Part shown: positions 41,643-52,476 of the stretch, piece after piece
Layout of the letters: the number at the start of each line of letters is the position of its first letter
Position numbering within the stretch: the first letter of the stretch is position 1
Assembly: GCA_022393335.1 (NCBI GenBank)
Contig: JAJEKB010020399.1
Span: 462,816 to 526,815, forward strand
Direction of reading: 5' to 3'
DNA length: 64,000 nucleotides
Source: Macrotrachela quadricornifera
Taxonomy: Eukaryota > Rotifera > Eurotatoria > Philodinida > Philodinidae
Made by a program: the position numbers and the translations under genes
The notes under the pieces: model-generated
Seen by the model: only the letters and a program-made list of their open reading frames with translations
Database searches by the model: none
Told to the model about the DNA's origin: nothing

Positions 41643-44223
41643 CAATGGAACTGTTTGTACTGATAAGCAAAATGGATGGCCGTGTGGTGTGCAAATGATC
41701 ACTTACACCGAGAAATTAATAAATTTAAAATATGAGCTGCCGATGACGTACCTAAGCAGAGATAGTCAGTTTAAAGTTATGCATTATATAGACATAGGAG
41801 TATATATATATAATAATACATGAATTATTCACATCAATTTTCAATATAACCATCAGATATTTTAGGAAACTGGTTTCGAAAATCTTGGTGAACTTTATTA
41901 ACAGCATTTAGTCTTCTCTGGATATGACTTCATCTGAAGTTTAACAGTACGCAATTGAGCAAAACAACTGTTGTATTTGAAAAGTATCTTTTCATGTAAA
42001 ATATTCAAAAATTAAGTGCATTGATGCTTCGCTTAATAGTTTAATATATTCCTTTACGATTGGTATTCGTAAGAATGAATCAGGTGCGCATTCGAAGTAA
42101 CGTTTTTTCTTTTTTCGCACTACGATTAATATTTGAAAAGATTGGTCTTGTCGATTAAAAAATGAATTTGGTAAACATTGTGAAACATCTTCTCCATTTA
42201 ACAAAAATGGAATTTGGCTTTGAAGATTCAACAACAAATGCTGATGAAATTGTCGCTTCTCAACAATTATTCGAAATTTTAAAGTCATTTAAAGATAGCT
42301 GCTTCAATGAATTGTATACCGATCAAATTCTCGATTTCTATGATGAATATGACGAAATGACGGACGAAGAAGATAGTACTAATGAAGAAGAGTCGACTGA
42401 TAAAGAAGAGAATATTGACGATTACGATGAAAATCAATATTCAGACATTCAAAATAATTTTACATTAGAAGAGATGGAAGATATTGTGGAATGGGTTGAT
42501 CAACATCCAAATTATAAAATTGCATCTATTAAACATCAGTTCCGAAAGGTCAAGTACATGTACTACATCACAAGGTTTAGAGAATATATTAAAACGAATG
42601 GCACAAGATTGCAAAAACTCAAAAAAATCAAAGAATTTATGTGGGACGAATTTTATACGAAGAGAGCAATTGAAAAAGAAGCAATTCATGAAAGTGATCT
42701 GGAACTCTTCGCTATTCAAAAAGCAAAAGAATTAGATTGGGACAATTTCAAAGCAAGTCCATCATTCATCGCAGTGTTCAAGAAAGAATATCGTATTTCA
42801 TCAAGAAGATATAATAAACTGATTACACGAATTTCTTCAACAAGAAAAATTTGTACTTTGAAAGGTATGTAAATTGTTACTTGAAATTCCAGTTTATTTA
42901 TCATAATGTGATACATATTTTAGATGCTTATGACTGGATCGAAAATCAAAGATCTTTAATTCAGAATTATTCTCCTTATCAAATTTTAAATAGTGATCAT
43001 TGTTCATTCCAGAAAGAACATATTTCTCCGAGAACTCTTTCTTTCACTGGTGAAAGAACAACCGAAGTTGCTGTTAAAAAGAAGAATAATGTAACACACT
43101 CTTATACCATGCAGCCTATAACATCAGTTGATGCTCAATTATTAGACAAATTCTTACTTAATCTTCAAGAAACAGAAAATGAATTCGGTAAAAGAGTAGA
43201 AAAAGATTTAATTGTACCACCAAATGTCGTAGTACAACCTTCAAAGTCCGGTAAAAGTAGCAATGAAAAACATTGCATCTTTTTAAATGAAGTTCTGTGT
43301 CCATTGGTTGGTAGAAAATCTCTTCTTTTCCTTGATTGTTGGACGACTCAAACTGATCTAAAAAAATTTAGAGCAGTATTTCCACATCCAGACAGTCAGT
43401 TATTAATTTTTCCTGAAGGATCAACTGGTCATATTCAACCTCAAGATTTATCTTTATTTCGCTCATGACGATACTTTCACAAAAAAATTGAGCATTACGT
43501 TCATGTCAACCGAACAGAAATGAACTTGAACGATCGTCAATATTTCATAAATATGCATTCCATCATTCACAATCAACTATCTGCTCCACAATTCAAAAAT
43601 CTCATCAAGTCTGGATTTATACAAGCCAAAATACTGAACGAAACAGTTGGTGAACTCAACAAACCAAAGGATGTTTGCTTTAAGTTCTATGATCTTTATT
43701 GTTCAGTTATTCCTTGTGAAGAGCGAACTCTTCTAAAATGTGCTTGGTGCAAAAGACACTTTTGTTATTATCATCTGATCGAAGATCTTCATCTACATCT
43801 ATAGCACATCTTTTGAAATATTATTTTGGTAGTTTATTGATTTTCGTAAAATAAAGTCAAAAATATTAATGAACGGTGAATTTCTATATATATAATAATC
43901 GTATATCGTCTATTCGGTACTGTTAAACTTCAGATGAAGTCATATCCAGAGAAGACTAAATGCTGTTAATAAAGTTCACCAAGATTTTGGAAACCAGTTT
44001 CCCAAAATATCTGATGGTTATATTAAAAATTGATGTGAATAATTCATGTATTATTATATATATATACTCCTATGTCTATATAATGCATAACTTAAAATTG
44101 ACTATCTCTGCTTAGGTACGTCATCGGCAGCTCATATTTTAAATTTATTAATTTCTCGGTGGAAGTGATCATTTGCACACCACACGGTCATCCATTTTGC
44201 TTATCAGCACAAACAGTTCCATT
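41643..44223 (+). mobile_element. Pogo-like Tc1/mariner-superfamily element with ~310 bp inverted repeats
   Basis: Inverted arms at 41643-41953 and 43916-44223 are nearly identical over about 310 bp. They share AATGGAACTGTTTGT, TTTAAAATATGAGCTGCC and GACTTCATCTGAAG. TA dinucleotides occur at or next to both ends, and borders are certain to about 3 bp. The interior encodes a two-exon pogo-like transposase on the + strand with a single stop. A non-autonomous derivative with recognisably related ends lies at 57461-58076. Confidence 0.85.
42162..43804 (+). pseudogene. Pogo-like (CENP-B HTH and DDE) transposase with one in-frame stop
   Basis: Two exons (42162-42864, 42924-43804; GTATGT...TTTAG) give 527 codons in a continuous frame except for TGA 43466-43468. 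An acidic N-terminus is followed by a CENP-B-type DNA-binding segment (ELDWDNFKASPSFIAVFKK, YRISSRRYNKL). The DDE domain shows SFTGERTTEVAVKKKN, THSYTMQPITSVDAQLL, a catalytic-type LLFLDCWTTQTD and STGHIQPQDLSLFRS. The stop follows where relatives have tryptophan (N-R-x-W-type motif). The C-terminus has a CAWC...CYYH zinc-like pair. One G-to-A change would explain the stop, so the gene is otherwise nearly intact. Confidence 0.82.
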
Positions 44224-46404
44224 ATTAGTTGTGAAGATGAGAAAATAGTTAAATGATTTTTTTGACTTTTCTACATCTAAATGTAGCAATTTAATTTCGA
44301 AAATACTGTATTTTCTATACTACTAACATATATTAATAATCGGTCTCTACTAGATGTATAGACCTTACCAATCATTCACTATACAATTTCAGTGCTAAAT
44401 GAACTCACAATTACCACAAAAGATTGGCATTTATTATTTCTTAAAGACGTGTATTTATTCAATACCTAAAGTGTCTTATCTACTTTAGATTTGATTTAGT
44501 AAAAAAAAAGATCCGTTAGGCAGGCAAAAGTACTTTTATACAGATGAATATTCAAGGTGAGAATGTCTTTTTTGTTGCGCACTCCATCAAAAGTTTCTAA
44601 TTCTCGATCACTACGATACATTCATTATTTTTAAGTACAAAGATATTTCTTGAGTTATAATTATAATTTAGATAAAAATTATTTTTTGATCTGCTTTTTG
44701 GCCATTCTAGCTCAAGATAAAGCTCATCGATGTAACTCTTTTGTCTCCTGACTAAATTCACTCTATGCATCATCTATTGTTTTTTGTTAACTTTAATTTT
44801 GAAAACTATTAGCAACTAAATACGCATGTACAAAAAACTGTATAATATCAGCATGAACGATCATTTTGTATAAAAAGTAATCGTTGCGTTTTCCGTTAAG
44901 ATTTTCCAAAGTGAAGCGTAATAGACAGCTCACAATTGCCCATTCATGGCTCGAAAAAATCTTACATTCGATTGGTTAAAGGCTTTCTCAGATGAAGGCT
45001 TTTACCGTAGAAAGATAAATTCGAAATTTGCTCTTTCAAAATATATATAGCTTTTTAATAAGTGACTGAATTTCAACAATTTTATTAAAAAAAAGTTTCA
45101 AAGCTATTATCTTATTTTTCGGAAGGACGTAGATGCAAAAGAAGGCAAATTGATTTACTGATATTTTTCTTGACCAATTCAATTGAATCATACATTAACT
45201 AGAAGAGTACACTGAAAATAGCGTTTTAATGGAATATCGACTACTAGAAGCTATCAATAAAATAATTCATTTTTGATCTATATTCAAAAAATTTTCTGGG
45301 CATACTCTTCTCGTGAAGTGATTTTGTACTTTTATAAACAATATTTAGAAGATTACCATCGCAAAAATCCAATTTCATTTAAAGCTAAAATCATATTTGG
45401 ATTTCGGTCCTTTTTTTTATCGTAAAATTTCTTCCAGATCTCTCCTCAGAAACTACTGAAGGATGATCGCATTGAAAATTCTGCGTTTATTGTCAGGATA
45501 TTTGCTATTCTGCCATCTTATAACTTCAAAGAATTTTCTAAAAAATATTCTTTATTATATATAATAAAAAAAACTATTTGATGAAACAATAAATAAATAA
45601 TTTTTCTTTTCTCATTTCGTAGAATAATCTTCCATATAAATTCTGTGTTTGATTTATATAATAAGACTAAATAATAAAGATATACGTAATTACACACCAT
45701 TAGTATATTTTTATTGATCGTTATTTGTCTAATTTTTATATATATTCTCAACGACAAAAAATAAAGACATTGAAAATATTTAGTTTATATAGAAAAAGAA
45801 AATCAGATTTATTTCAATTTGATGAATTTGTCAATGTCTATAAATCTCTACGTCATTGGATGAAAAAACACTTGAGAAAATTTATTTGATTAAAAATTGT
45901 TTATCTGTTTTTAGAATTTTTTAATTATTCAATATTTTCATGTCTCTTGGTTGTGTAAAATATTATTATTTATCAGAAATCCTATAATATATTTATTTCA
46001 TTAAAAATTTTTTTAGTATTAATTCAATATTTCATTTTGGATGATGTTTTATTTTCTATTGTATCCAGTTTATAAATAGAATTGATGAGACAATTGATTG
46101 GATGAAAATTATCATTACTGAATAAAGAATTATTTTAAGTAGGTAACAAAATGAAAGGAAGATTTAATTTTGAGAGTAATAAAAGAAATTGATCGAGTAA
46201 AAAAAAAGATTTTTATCAATATGAATTAATTATTTTTGATTGTATGAAAAAAGCCAATAATAAAGTGTAACAAAATTATTTATAAAATGAGTTTTGTCGA
46301 TTTAGTTCTGAAAATATTTCAATCTATATAATTTTGTATTTTTAGTCGTAATAAAATGCTTACATAAGTAGTAAAAATATTCGTTTTTATAACGAGTGTT
46401 CCCT
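44224..46404. other. Very AT-rich intergenic DNA, no gene seen
   Basis: About 2.2 kb with no convincing coding sequence. The only open frame (45518-45757, minus) has the composition expected of AT-rich noise. Confidence 0.45.
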
Positions 46405-47168
46405 ATGTTCTGATCTCTCATGCAACCTTATTGTTTTATATATTGGTTGAACCAAAAGAGTTAATATTTGTATTATGTATACAACTAGTTTAATTCTACT
46501 TTATACTAAAATTTGAACTTTCTATATATTATCATAATCAGTTTAGATGTATCACAAAAAAAAAACGCCAACGAAAAATTCGAAAAAATCGAGATATTCT
46601 TCATGCATGACTATAACGTTATATAATAAAAGTTAGCTTTTCTAGTTTAAAATATTAACATCACTAAAAATAGAATTATTTTATCGTTCTATGTATTATG
46701 TTCGTACAATTTATTGTTTATATGTTTTTCATTTATCACGATCTGATAGATACCAGAACACAAAAATATACTTCGATTAGAAGAATTATTTTATCGGCAT
46801 GAATAGATAATTAAATGAAGACAATTCATTTTATTTACAATTATAGTACTTCTAAATGAAAAAGTTAGATCACTTTTGTATTATTTATACTTTTGTAACT
46901 GCACTAAGTAGAAGATTAAAATGGTGAATAAATACATTGTCATTCACATTATTTTTATTTTTTATAAAATTTTAATATGTAATGATTTTTTTCGATTTTT
47001 CATTGGTTTTTTTGTGTGATGTATCTAAACTGATAATGATAATATATAGAAAGTTCAAATTTTAGTATAGAGTAGAACTAGACTAATAGTATACATACTA
47101 CAAATATCAACCCTTTTATTCCAACCAATCTATAAAACAAAAATAAGGTTGCACAAAAAATCAGAACT
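46405..47168. mobile_element. Foldback / MITE
   Basis: Arms of about 200 bp (46405-46610 and 46975-47168) are inverted copies around a ~360 bp centre. They share GCAACCTTATT, TATACTAAAATTTGAACT and TATATATTATCAT. A mariner-like TTGGTTGRAYMAAAAG phrase lies about 35 bp inside each outer border, so a smaller element with its own ends may be contained. No coding capacity. Confidence 0.78.
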
Positions 47169-47244
47169 TAATTGTAACCTAAGACCCCTGTGGAAGGTTG
47201 GACTCAAGACGGAGAAAGCGAGATTCCTGGAATGTGTACCTCTA

Positions 47245-47516
47245 CTATACTCCCCTGTGCTCTCTTGTACTCCACTGTACGTCCACCATGTTTCTCTGTA
47301 CTTCCCTGTGCTCCTACGTTACTTCCACTGCACTTTTCTGTGCTTTCAATGTATTCCACTGTAATCCCCTGTACTTCACCGTGCTCTCACTGTATTTCCA
47401 CTGCACTTCCCTGTGCTTCCACTATACTTCCCTGTGATTCCAATACTATCCCCTGCACTTCTATTGAACTCCTACTGTACTTCCACTGTAATCCACTTTA
47501 CTCCCATTGTACTCTA
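47245..47516 (+). repeat. Minisatellite with alternating 10- and 11-bp units
   Basis: About 25 degenerate units of CTTCCCTGTG and CTTCCACTGTA alternate, giving a mean period close to 10.5 bp. The + strand is pyrimidine-rich and stop-poor, which is why three overlapping open frames appear; none looks like a gene. Confidence 0.85.
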
Positions 47517-47689
47517 TGAGTACAGAATTTTTGACTTTTCCAACTTGGTTGGACTTTAATATTCGAGAAAAAATTGATTTAATTTACATAAGAAAAAAGT
47601 TCCTGAATGCAAAATACAACATTTATTGCTACTAAAAATGTTAATTCAGCGACCTTTTTATTTTTTATAAATACATAAATAATTAATGG

Positions 47690-47770
47690 ACAGATAGGAC
47701 GTATATATGTAGTGAATGAGCACGTACGACGTATATGCGTAATGAACGAACAGATATGACGTATGTGTGT
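47690..47770 (+). repeat. ~31 bp tandem repeat, nearly three copies
   Basis: Units begin with GACGTATATATGTAGTGAA, GACGTATATGCGTAATGAA and GACGTATGTGTGTGAAGAG. The last merges with the left end of the next element. Confidence 0.65.
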
Positions 47771-48886
47771 GAAGAGCACGCCAACTGTACCGTTTGGGTG
47801 CAAAATCGAAAAAAATAAATTTCATGATAAAGGAAAGGTAATTATTCTATTTAATAGAGTTATGTCGAATGTGTATCAAAATCATATTTTCCCGACACTT
47901 CCTTGTCCTATAGTTGAGATTCACTATTTTACGGCTAATTCCTATGTATTAGATGTGTTTTTCCTATAAATAGGGTATATACACTGCTCCCATAAACAGT
48001 TAGCTACTAAAATTATTTTATGTATTGAATCTTTTCGCCTACCACTTCATTCGATGCTCAATGGCATTTGTCGAAACAAAATCTGTTTCAATGAAATTCC
48101 CATGATTTGCATGTCGCTCGACATCAATTATCGTGAAAATTTCGCTCTACATTTTCTTAGTAAAACTAGATTTTCTTTTGAACAGAAAAAGATTTTTATT
48201 TGACTTTTTTTTGGACATTAATCACCTCTTTGAGCTGAAAAAAGGATAAAATTTTTGTGGCAAAAGCTTTAGTTTTCATTGAGTTACAGGAATATCAAAA
48301 TCGAAAATCTCGCTCTACATTTAGTGTTAACATCGTTATTTCGATACATTGTACATAACTTTTCAATTACTGAACTTTATGAAACAAACTTCTATCACTT
48401 GTCAAAATGTTTTTCCCCAATTTCTCTTTGATACTGAATCAAATTTTTTCAAAGAAGATCTCGCCGAAAATAATGGCAACGATTTTCATCTCGCCCTACA
48501 CAAACAATTAGAACTGTCTTAACGGACATTGTCGCCAACTTTTCATTTATAAAATGTTATCCAAAGCAACAAGTGTTAATATATTCTGAAAGCGTTTGTC
48601 GAGTGCTACAAAACTAGCTAATCAAAGAATTGTAAAGAGAATTAAAGTGTAGTAAAATAAATAGATTTTCTTCTGGGAGGTGACGTTGAAAGCTACATAT
48701 TTTATATTGTTATTACGATTTCTCGTGAGCTATGAGAGCTACAAACTTTATCATTTTCAGAAGTGAACGGGTATCTCTAGAGCTATAAAACAAAAAAAAA
48801 TTATGAAAATTGGTTGAGTAGAACCCGAGTTATAAGTATTTTTGTGTTCGGAACCAAACGGTACAATTGGCGCGCTCTTCACTCAT
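47771..48886. mobile_element. Non-autonomous element with ~28 bp terminal inverted repeats
   Basis: The left end reads GAAGAGCACGCCAACTGTAC then CGTTTGG. The reverse complement of the right end reads GAAGAGCGCGCCAATTGTAC then CGTTTGG. The interior has three copies of a TCGCTCTACAT-like phrase (48140, 48307, 48487) but no gene. ACATAAGAAAAAAGTT flanks the region on both sides in direct orientation (47585 and 48894). Confidence 0.65.
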
Positions 48887-49380
48887 GTACACATACATAA
48901 GAAAAAAGTTTCTGACAAAGAAGAAATTTGTAAACTATAATATAGATATTTTCTTTTCGTTCTGTAATGAAGTATATATGAACATACGTATATATGTACA
49001 CTTTTTTCCGTTCTGTAACCAACTAGATGAAAGTTCCTGAACTGAAATTTAGTCTATTATAATATAGATAAAAAATGACTGATTCATTAAATATTTTCAT
49101 AAATCACTTAATTGATAAAAATACATATTACACGCATGTATATAAATCATACAATACGGACGTCAATATGAAAGCAATTAAGCTTATAAGAAACAAATGA
49201 GCTATTTTCATCTTTTTTTTTCATTCATATATGACGAACATGACCGATAAAGTCAGCCGCTTTGTCAATAAATAATATCATCATATATAAGAGACTGAAA
49301 TTTATCATTTATTTCAATAAATTAAGTAAGTCTCTTAACAATAAGTCAGATAGAATCTTTAAAAATTTTTTTCGTTTTTC
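48887..49380. other. AT-rich intergenic DNA
   Basis: No gene is seen. It contains the right copy of the ACATAAGAAAAAAGTT direct repeat. Confidence 0.4.
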
Positions 49381-49615
49381 ATTGAATTGAGTAAATTTCT
49401 TTCATATTCAAATTGTTATTGATTATTTATTAAATGACTCTTTCTGTTCCAAATGTAACAGTCATTTAATTGATAATCAATAACAAATTGAATATGAAAG
49501 GAAATTATTCAATTGAATGAAAAACACCCAAAATTTAAGCATTTACATATCTTTTTTTTTGGAAATAAATATACTACTGTTACATTGGAACAGAAAGAGT
49601 AGTATATTTATTTCC
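49381..49615. repeat. Two adjacent hairpins with mutually complementary loops
   Basis: Hairpin 1: stem arms 49381-49437 and 49461-49519, with loop motif 49438-49461 (CTCTTTCTGTTCC, then AAATGTAACAG). Hairpin 2: a perfect 16-bp stem (GGAAATAAATATACTA, 49561-49576, with 49600-49615), and a loop at 49577-49599 that is the reverse complement of loop 1 apart from one extra A. The layout is seen directly. Kissing-loop pairing or nested insertion is inference. Confidence 0.85.
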
Positions 49616-49677
49616 ACCCCAAAATTTTTCCCCGAGGATGAGTGCTGTCCGTTTGTTCTAACTACTTTTCTTTTAGC

Positions 49678-49712
49678 GTTGAATTAATGTATGTTTTCTA
49701 CATTAATTCAAC
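49678..49712. repeat. Perfect 14-bp hairpin
   Basis: GTTGAATTAATGTA (49678-49691), a 7-nt loop (TGTTTTC) and the exact inverse (49699-49712). No U-tract or gene end places it as a terminator. Confidence 0.75.
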
Positions 49713-49967
49713 CCAGAGAGATACTGCTCTTGTTGGACAAAGACAACGGAAAGACCTTTTTATGTACGTATGTATGTACGTACATTGTTTTACCGCTGTT
49801 GGCTTTGATGCCTCCAACAATCAAGGTCTCTCTGGTCGCGCGCGCACACGTGAATATAAATATACATCAATTTCATTCATTTCTTTTCAATTAAAATTAC
49901 GCAGCAATCAAAATAGAATAATCAATAGCTGAAAAGAAATAAAATTTATTAGTTCATCCCATTAATT

Positions 49968-50869
49968 TCATGGTATTTCAATATTAAATCGTTGTACTCG
50001 ATTGTTATCTTTATCAACAACATAGAGATTACCTTGTCGATCAAATGATAATCCCACGGGCCAATTGAGTTGATTTGCTTGTGCTCCTTGACCATTTCCA
50101 CCAACAATAACATTTCCTTTTTCTGCTCCTTTAGGCCAACGTACAATTCGATGATTAAGACTATCAACTACATAAACAGTACTCAACTGATCAACTATAA
50201 CTCCTAGAGGATGAGACAACTGTGTCAAACTATTTCCTTCTCCTTGTCCACCACCAACAACAATACCTTCTTTTGCACCTTCTATCCATTTCATCACACG
50301 GTGCTTATTATTATCAGACACAAATACTGAATGTTCTCGATCGACGAATATGTAACTGGGGTAATTGAGCTGATCAAGACGATTTCCACCTGCTACGACT
50401 ATTCCTTGGGATTCACCCATTCGATATCTTCTTACTTCATGTTTGTTAATATCAGTGACATAGAGAAATCCATTGTCATCCATTGTCAAACCCCAACACA
50501 AGATATTTGAAATAATGATTTCTCCACTTGTTCCATTTTGACGAGGCCATCTAACTACTCTTCCATTCCCCCAATCACAAATAATAAGACTATCTCTCTC
50601 TTTATCCACAATCACATCTGTTGGATTATTCAATTGATGAGTACCATTTCCTTGTCCATGTCCACCTGCCACTATTTGTCCATTTGTTTCACCCGATTTC
50701 CATGCCACAATACGGTGATTTTCATAATCAGCAACATAAATTGTTTTTTCATCATCCACATATATACCGTAAGGGTTATAGAGTGTTGGACTTTGTCCTC
50801 CAACTGTTTGACCATTCTTGTTCCATTTGGCATTTATAGAAATATCTATCAAACTGGCACGAAGTGGTA
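49968..50869 (-). CDS. NHL-repeat beta-propeller protein, main (3') exon
   Basis: Read on the minus strand, this exon encodes about 300 residues of six NHL repeats, the hallmark being NPYGIYVDDEKTIYVADYEN-HRIV. Repeats recur as LNNPTDVIVD...ICDWGNGRVVRW, YVTDINKHEVRRY, LNYPSYIFVDREHSVFVSDN, LSHPLGVIVDQLSTVYVVDS and LNWPVGLSFDRQGNLYVVDK. Such repeats form a six-bladed propeller used for protein or ligand binding. The exon opens at a splice acceptor (TTTTAG at 50870-50875 on the minus strand), so the true start lies upstream. The region 51217-51341 is a candidate first exon, but its phase does not fit directly, so another exon is probably missing. NHL proteins are abundant in bdelloids, often secreted or membrane-anchored. 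The ligand is unknown. Confidence 0.83.
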
Positions 50870-50989
50870 CTAAAAGAAAGAGAAAACATGATCATCATCA
50901 AAAGAAAAACTTCTATAATATTGTTTTTCACTCTGTTTGATGTGATAGAGAAGTATAAAGAAAAGCACTATTATAACATACTGTATAGA

Positions 50990-51352
50990 TGCCTATATCA
51001 ATGATTTTTTCAAATATAAAGAAAGAATAAATTGGAGAGAAACTTTTTCTTGGTGGAAGTATTTTAAAATCCTCGAAAGACGTATATATAGAACATTCTT
51101 CAATATCATGTATTAAAATAGTGATAGAAAAAATACAGAGATTTCTTGTTCTGTAGTGGTTTTTTTTCATATCCGTTGTTTTGTTGAAATCGTGATACGA
51201 AATATTTATATCTCACCGACAAGATAGTATATTTCTTGAAGTTTTATATAATTTCCAACAGTGTTCTATCGAACGAGTACGCAAGTCCAGTCTAAAAATG
51301 TTGTCTCTCTTACTTTCATTCTCATTATTAATAATAGTCATTTTGTCTGTTC
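50990..51352. repeat. Region duplicated at 59165-59523 (copy 1)
   Basis: About 355 bp matches 59165-59523 in the same orientation at an estimated 90 percent by eye (for example GAACATTCTTCAATATCATG and CTCACCGACAAGATAGTATA in both). It covers the presumed 5' region of the NHL gene. Confidence 0.85.
51217..51341 (-). CDS. Candidate 5' exon of the NHL gene
   Basis: The minus strand reads MTIINNENESKRDNIFRLDL ... CWKLYKTSRNILSC and ends at a good donor (CG then GTGAGAT). It would give a short charged N-terminus. It cannot join the exon ending at 50869 in frame without an intermediate exon, so the link is uncertain. In the duplicate at 59400-59505 the second half is out of frame, as expected for a decayed copy. 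Confidence 0.4.
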
Positions 51353-52476
51353 GGTGGCCCCTCACTTCGGTATGTAATAGTTCGTGCCTTACTATTCGTT
51401 CGACACAATTCGTCCGAAATACTTTTTGTCCCATTCCATTGTGTCCTTTTTACATCTCGTTCAAATTTACTTTCTTCTTATATATTTTATCATGTAATTT
51501 TTTGAAGATCAGTTTCCATAGAAGTTAAAAAAAATATTGTATGTAAATGAATTTTTATCGTTACATCTATTGAATCATCGTGGTTTTCAAAGACCAATTG
51601 AAAATAAAACCCTGGATATATTAGAAGACCCGGGTTCTTCTATTCTGTCTTATTGTCCATAAACTTCAAGGGGGTCTTCTAATATGTCTTTTAAAAAAGT
51701 GACCTTTTTTGGGGTCCTCGACAAGAATTTTCATAAAAATATGTTTTCATACTGATTATTTAATTACCATTTATATATTTTTTACTTTTATCCTTTTATT
51801 TTTATTCAATTATGAAAACTAACAATTTAATCAAGTTTCTAGAAAAGAAAAATGGTATGAAAAAAAGATAACTAGCTCGCAAGCATGATTAATGAACGTT
51901 TTCTACGTTATACAAATGTCGCAGTTGGTTAGAGAATTTAGTTGAGATTGGAATTAATAGAAATATGAAAATAATATCTATATCTATGTTTTTATTTTGT
52001 AGAGACAAAAATAGAATTGGTGAATGTATAAGTAATATTAGCTTAAATAAAATAGATATGTTATATTTTTTTATGAAGGACAAATTAAAAATATGAATGA
52101 TTTAGAATTTATTATTGACTTAAAGAGATGTTTATATTGAATATAAGAAAAAAATAATATGTTGGTTATTTATATTTATTTGCTTATATAGTTATTTTCT
52201 TGATCAACGGGACATATGGGACATTTGTATTAGAGAAAAAGTAGAATATATTTTTTTCATATAAATTTTTTTCTATTACGGGACATTGAGACATTGATTT
52301 AATGAAATCTTTTTCTTTCTTTTTCTATTTCTTTTTTTAAAAACTAACTTGCTGCAGTTTTTAATTTAAGATGTAGGTTAGACTGCTTCTAAATATTTTA
52401 ATCTATAGAAATATATGTTTGTATGCATAGAATAGATGTTTGCGACGCATAAATTATATGAATGAATTATAAATTA
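51353..52476. other. Intergenic DNA with a small inverted motif
   Basis: No gene is seen. ATATTAGAAGACCC (about 51617) and GGGTCTTCTAATATG (about 51673) form a short inverted repeat. The same TCTTCTAATATG word recurs at 56335 and 56398, suggesting a small repeat family. Confidence 0.45.

Noticed and set aside
47149..47519. Three overlapping + strand frames as genes
   Set aside because: They are translations of the pyrimidine-rich minisatellite, which lacks stop triplets in all frames.
49691..49932. Short + strand frames at 49642-49932 as genes
   Set aside because: They cross the perfect hairpin at 49678-49712 and have no recognisable domain.
51298..51528. Hydrophobic + strand frame (76 codons) as a signal-peptide gene
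   Set aside because: The opposite strand fits a candidate NHL first exon with a splice donor, and the second copy at 59469 does not preserve the frame.
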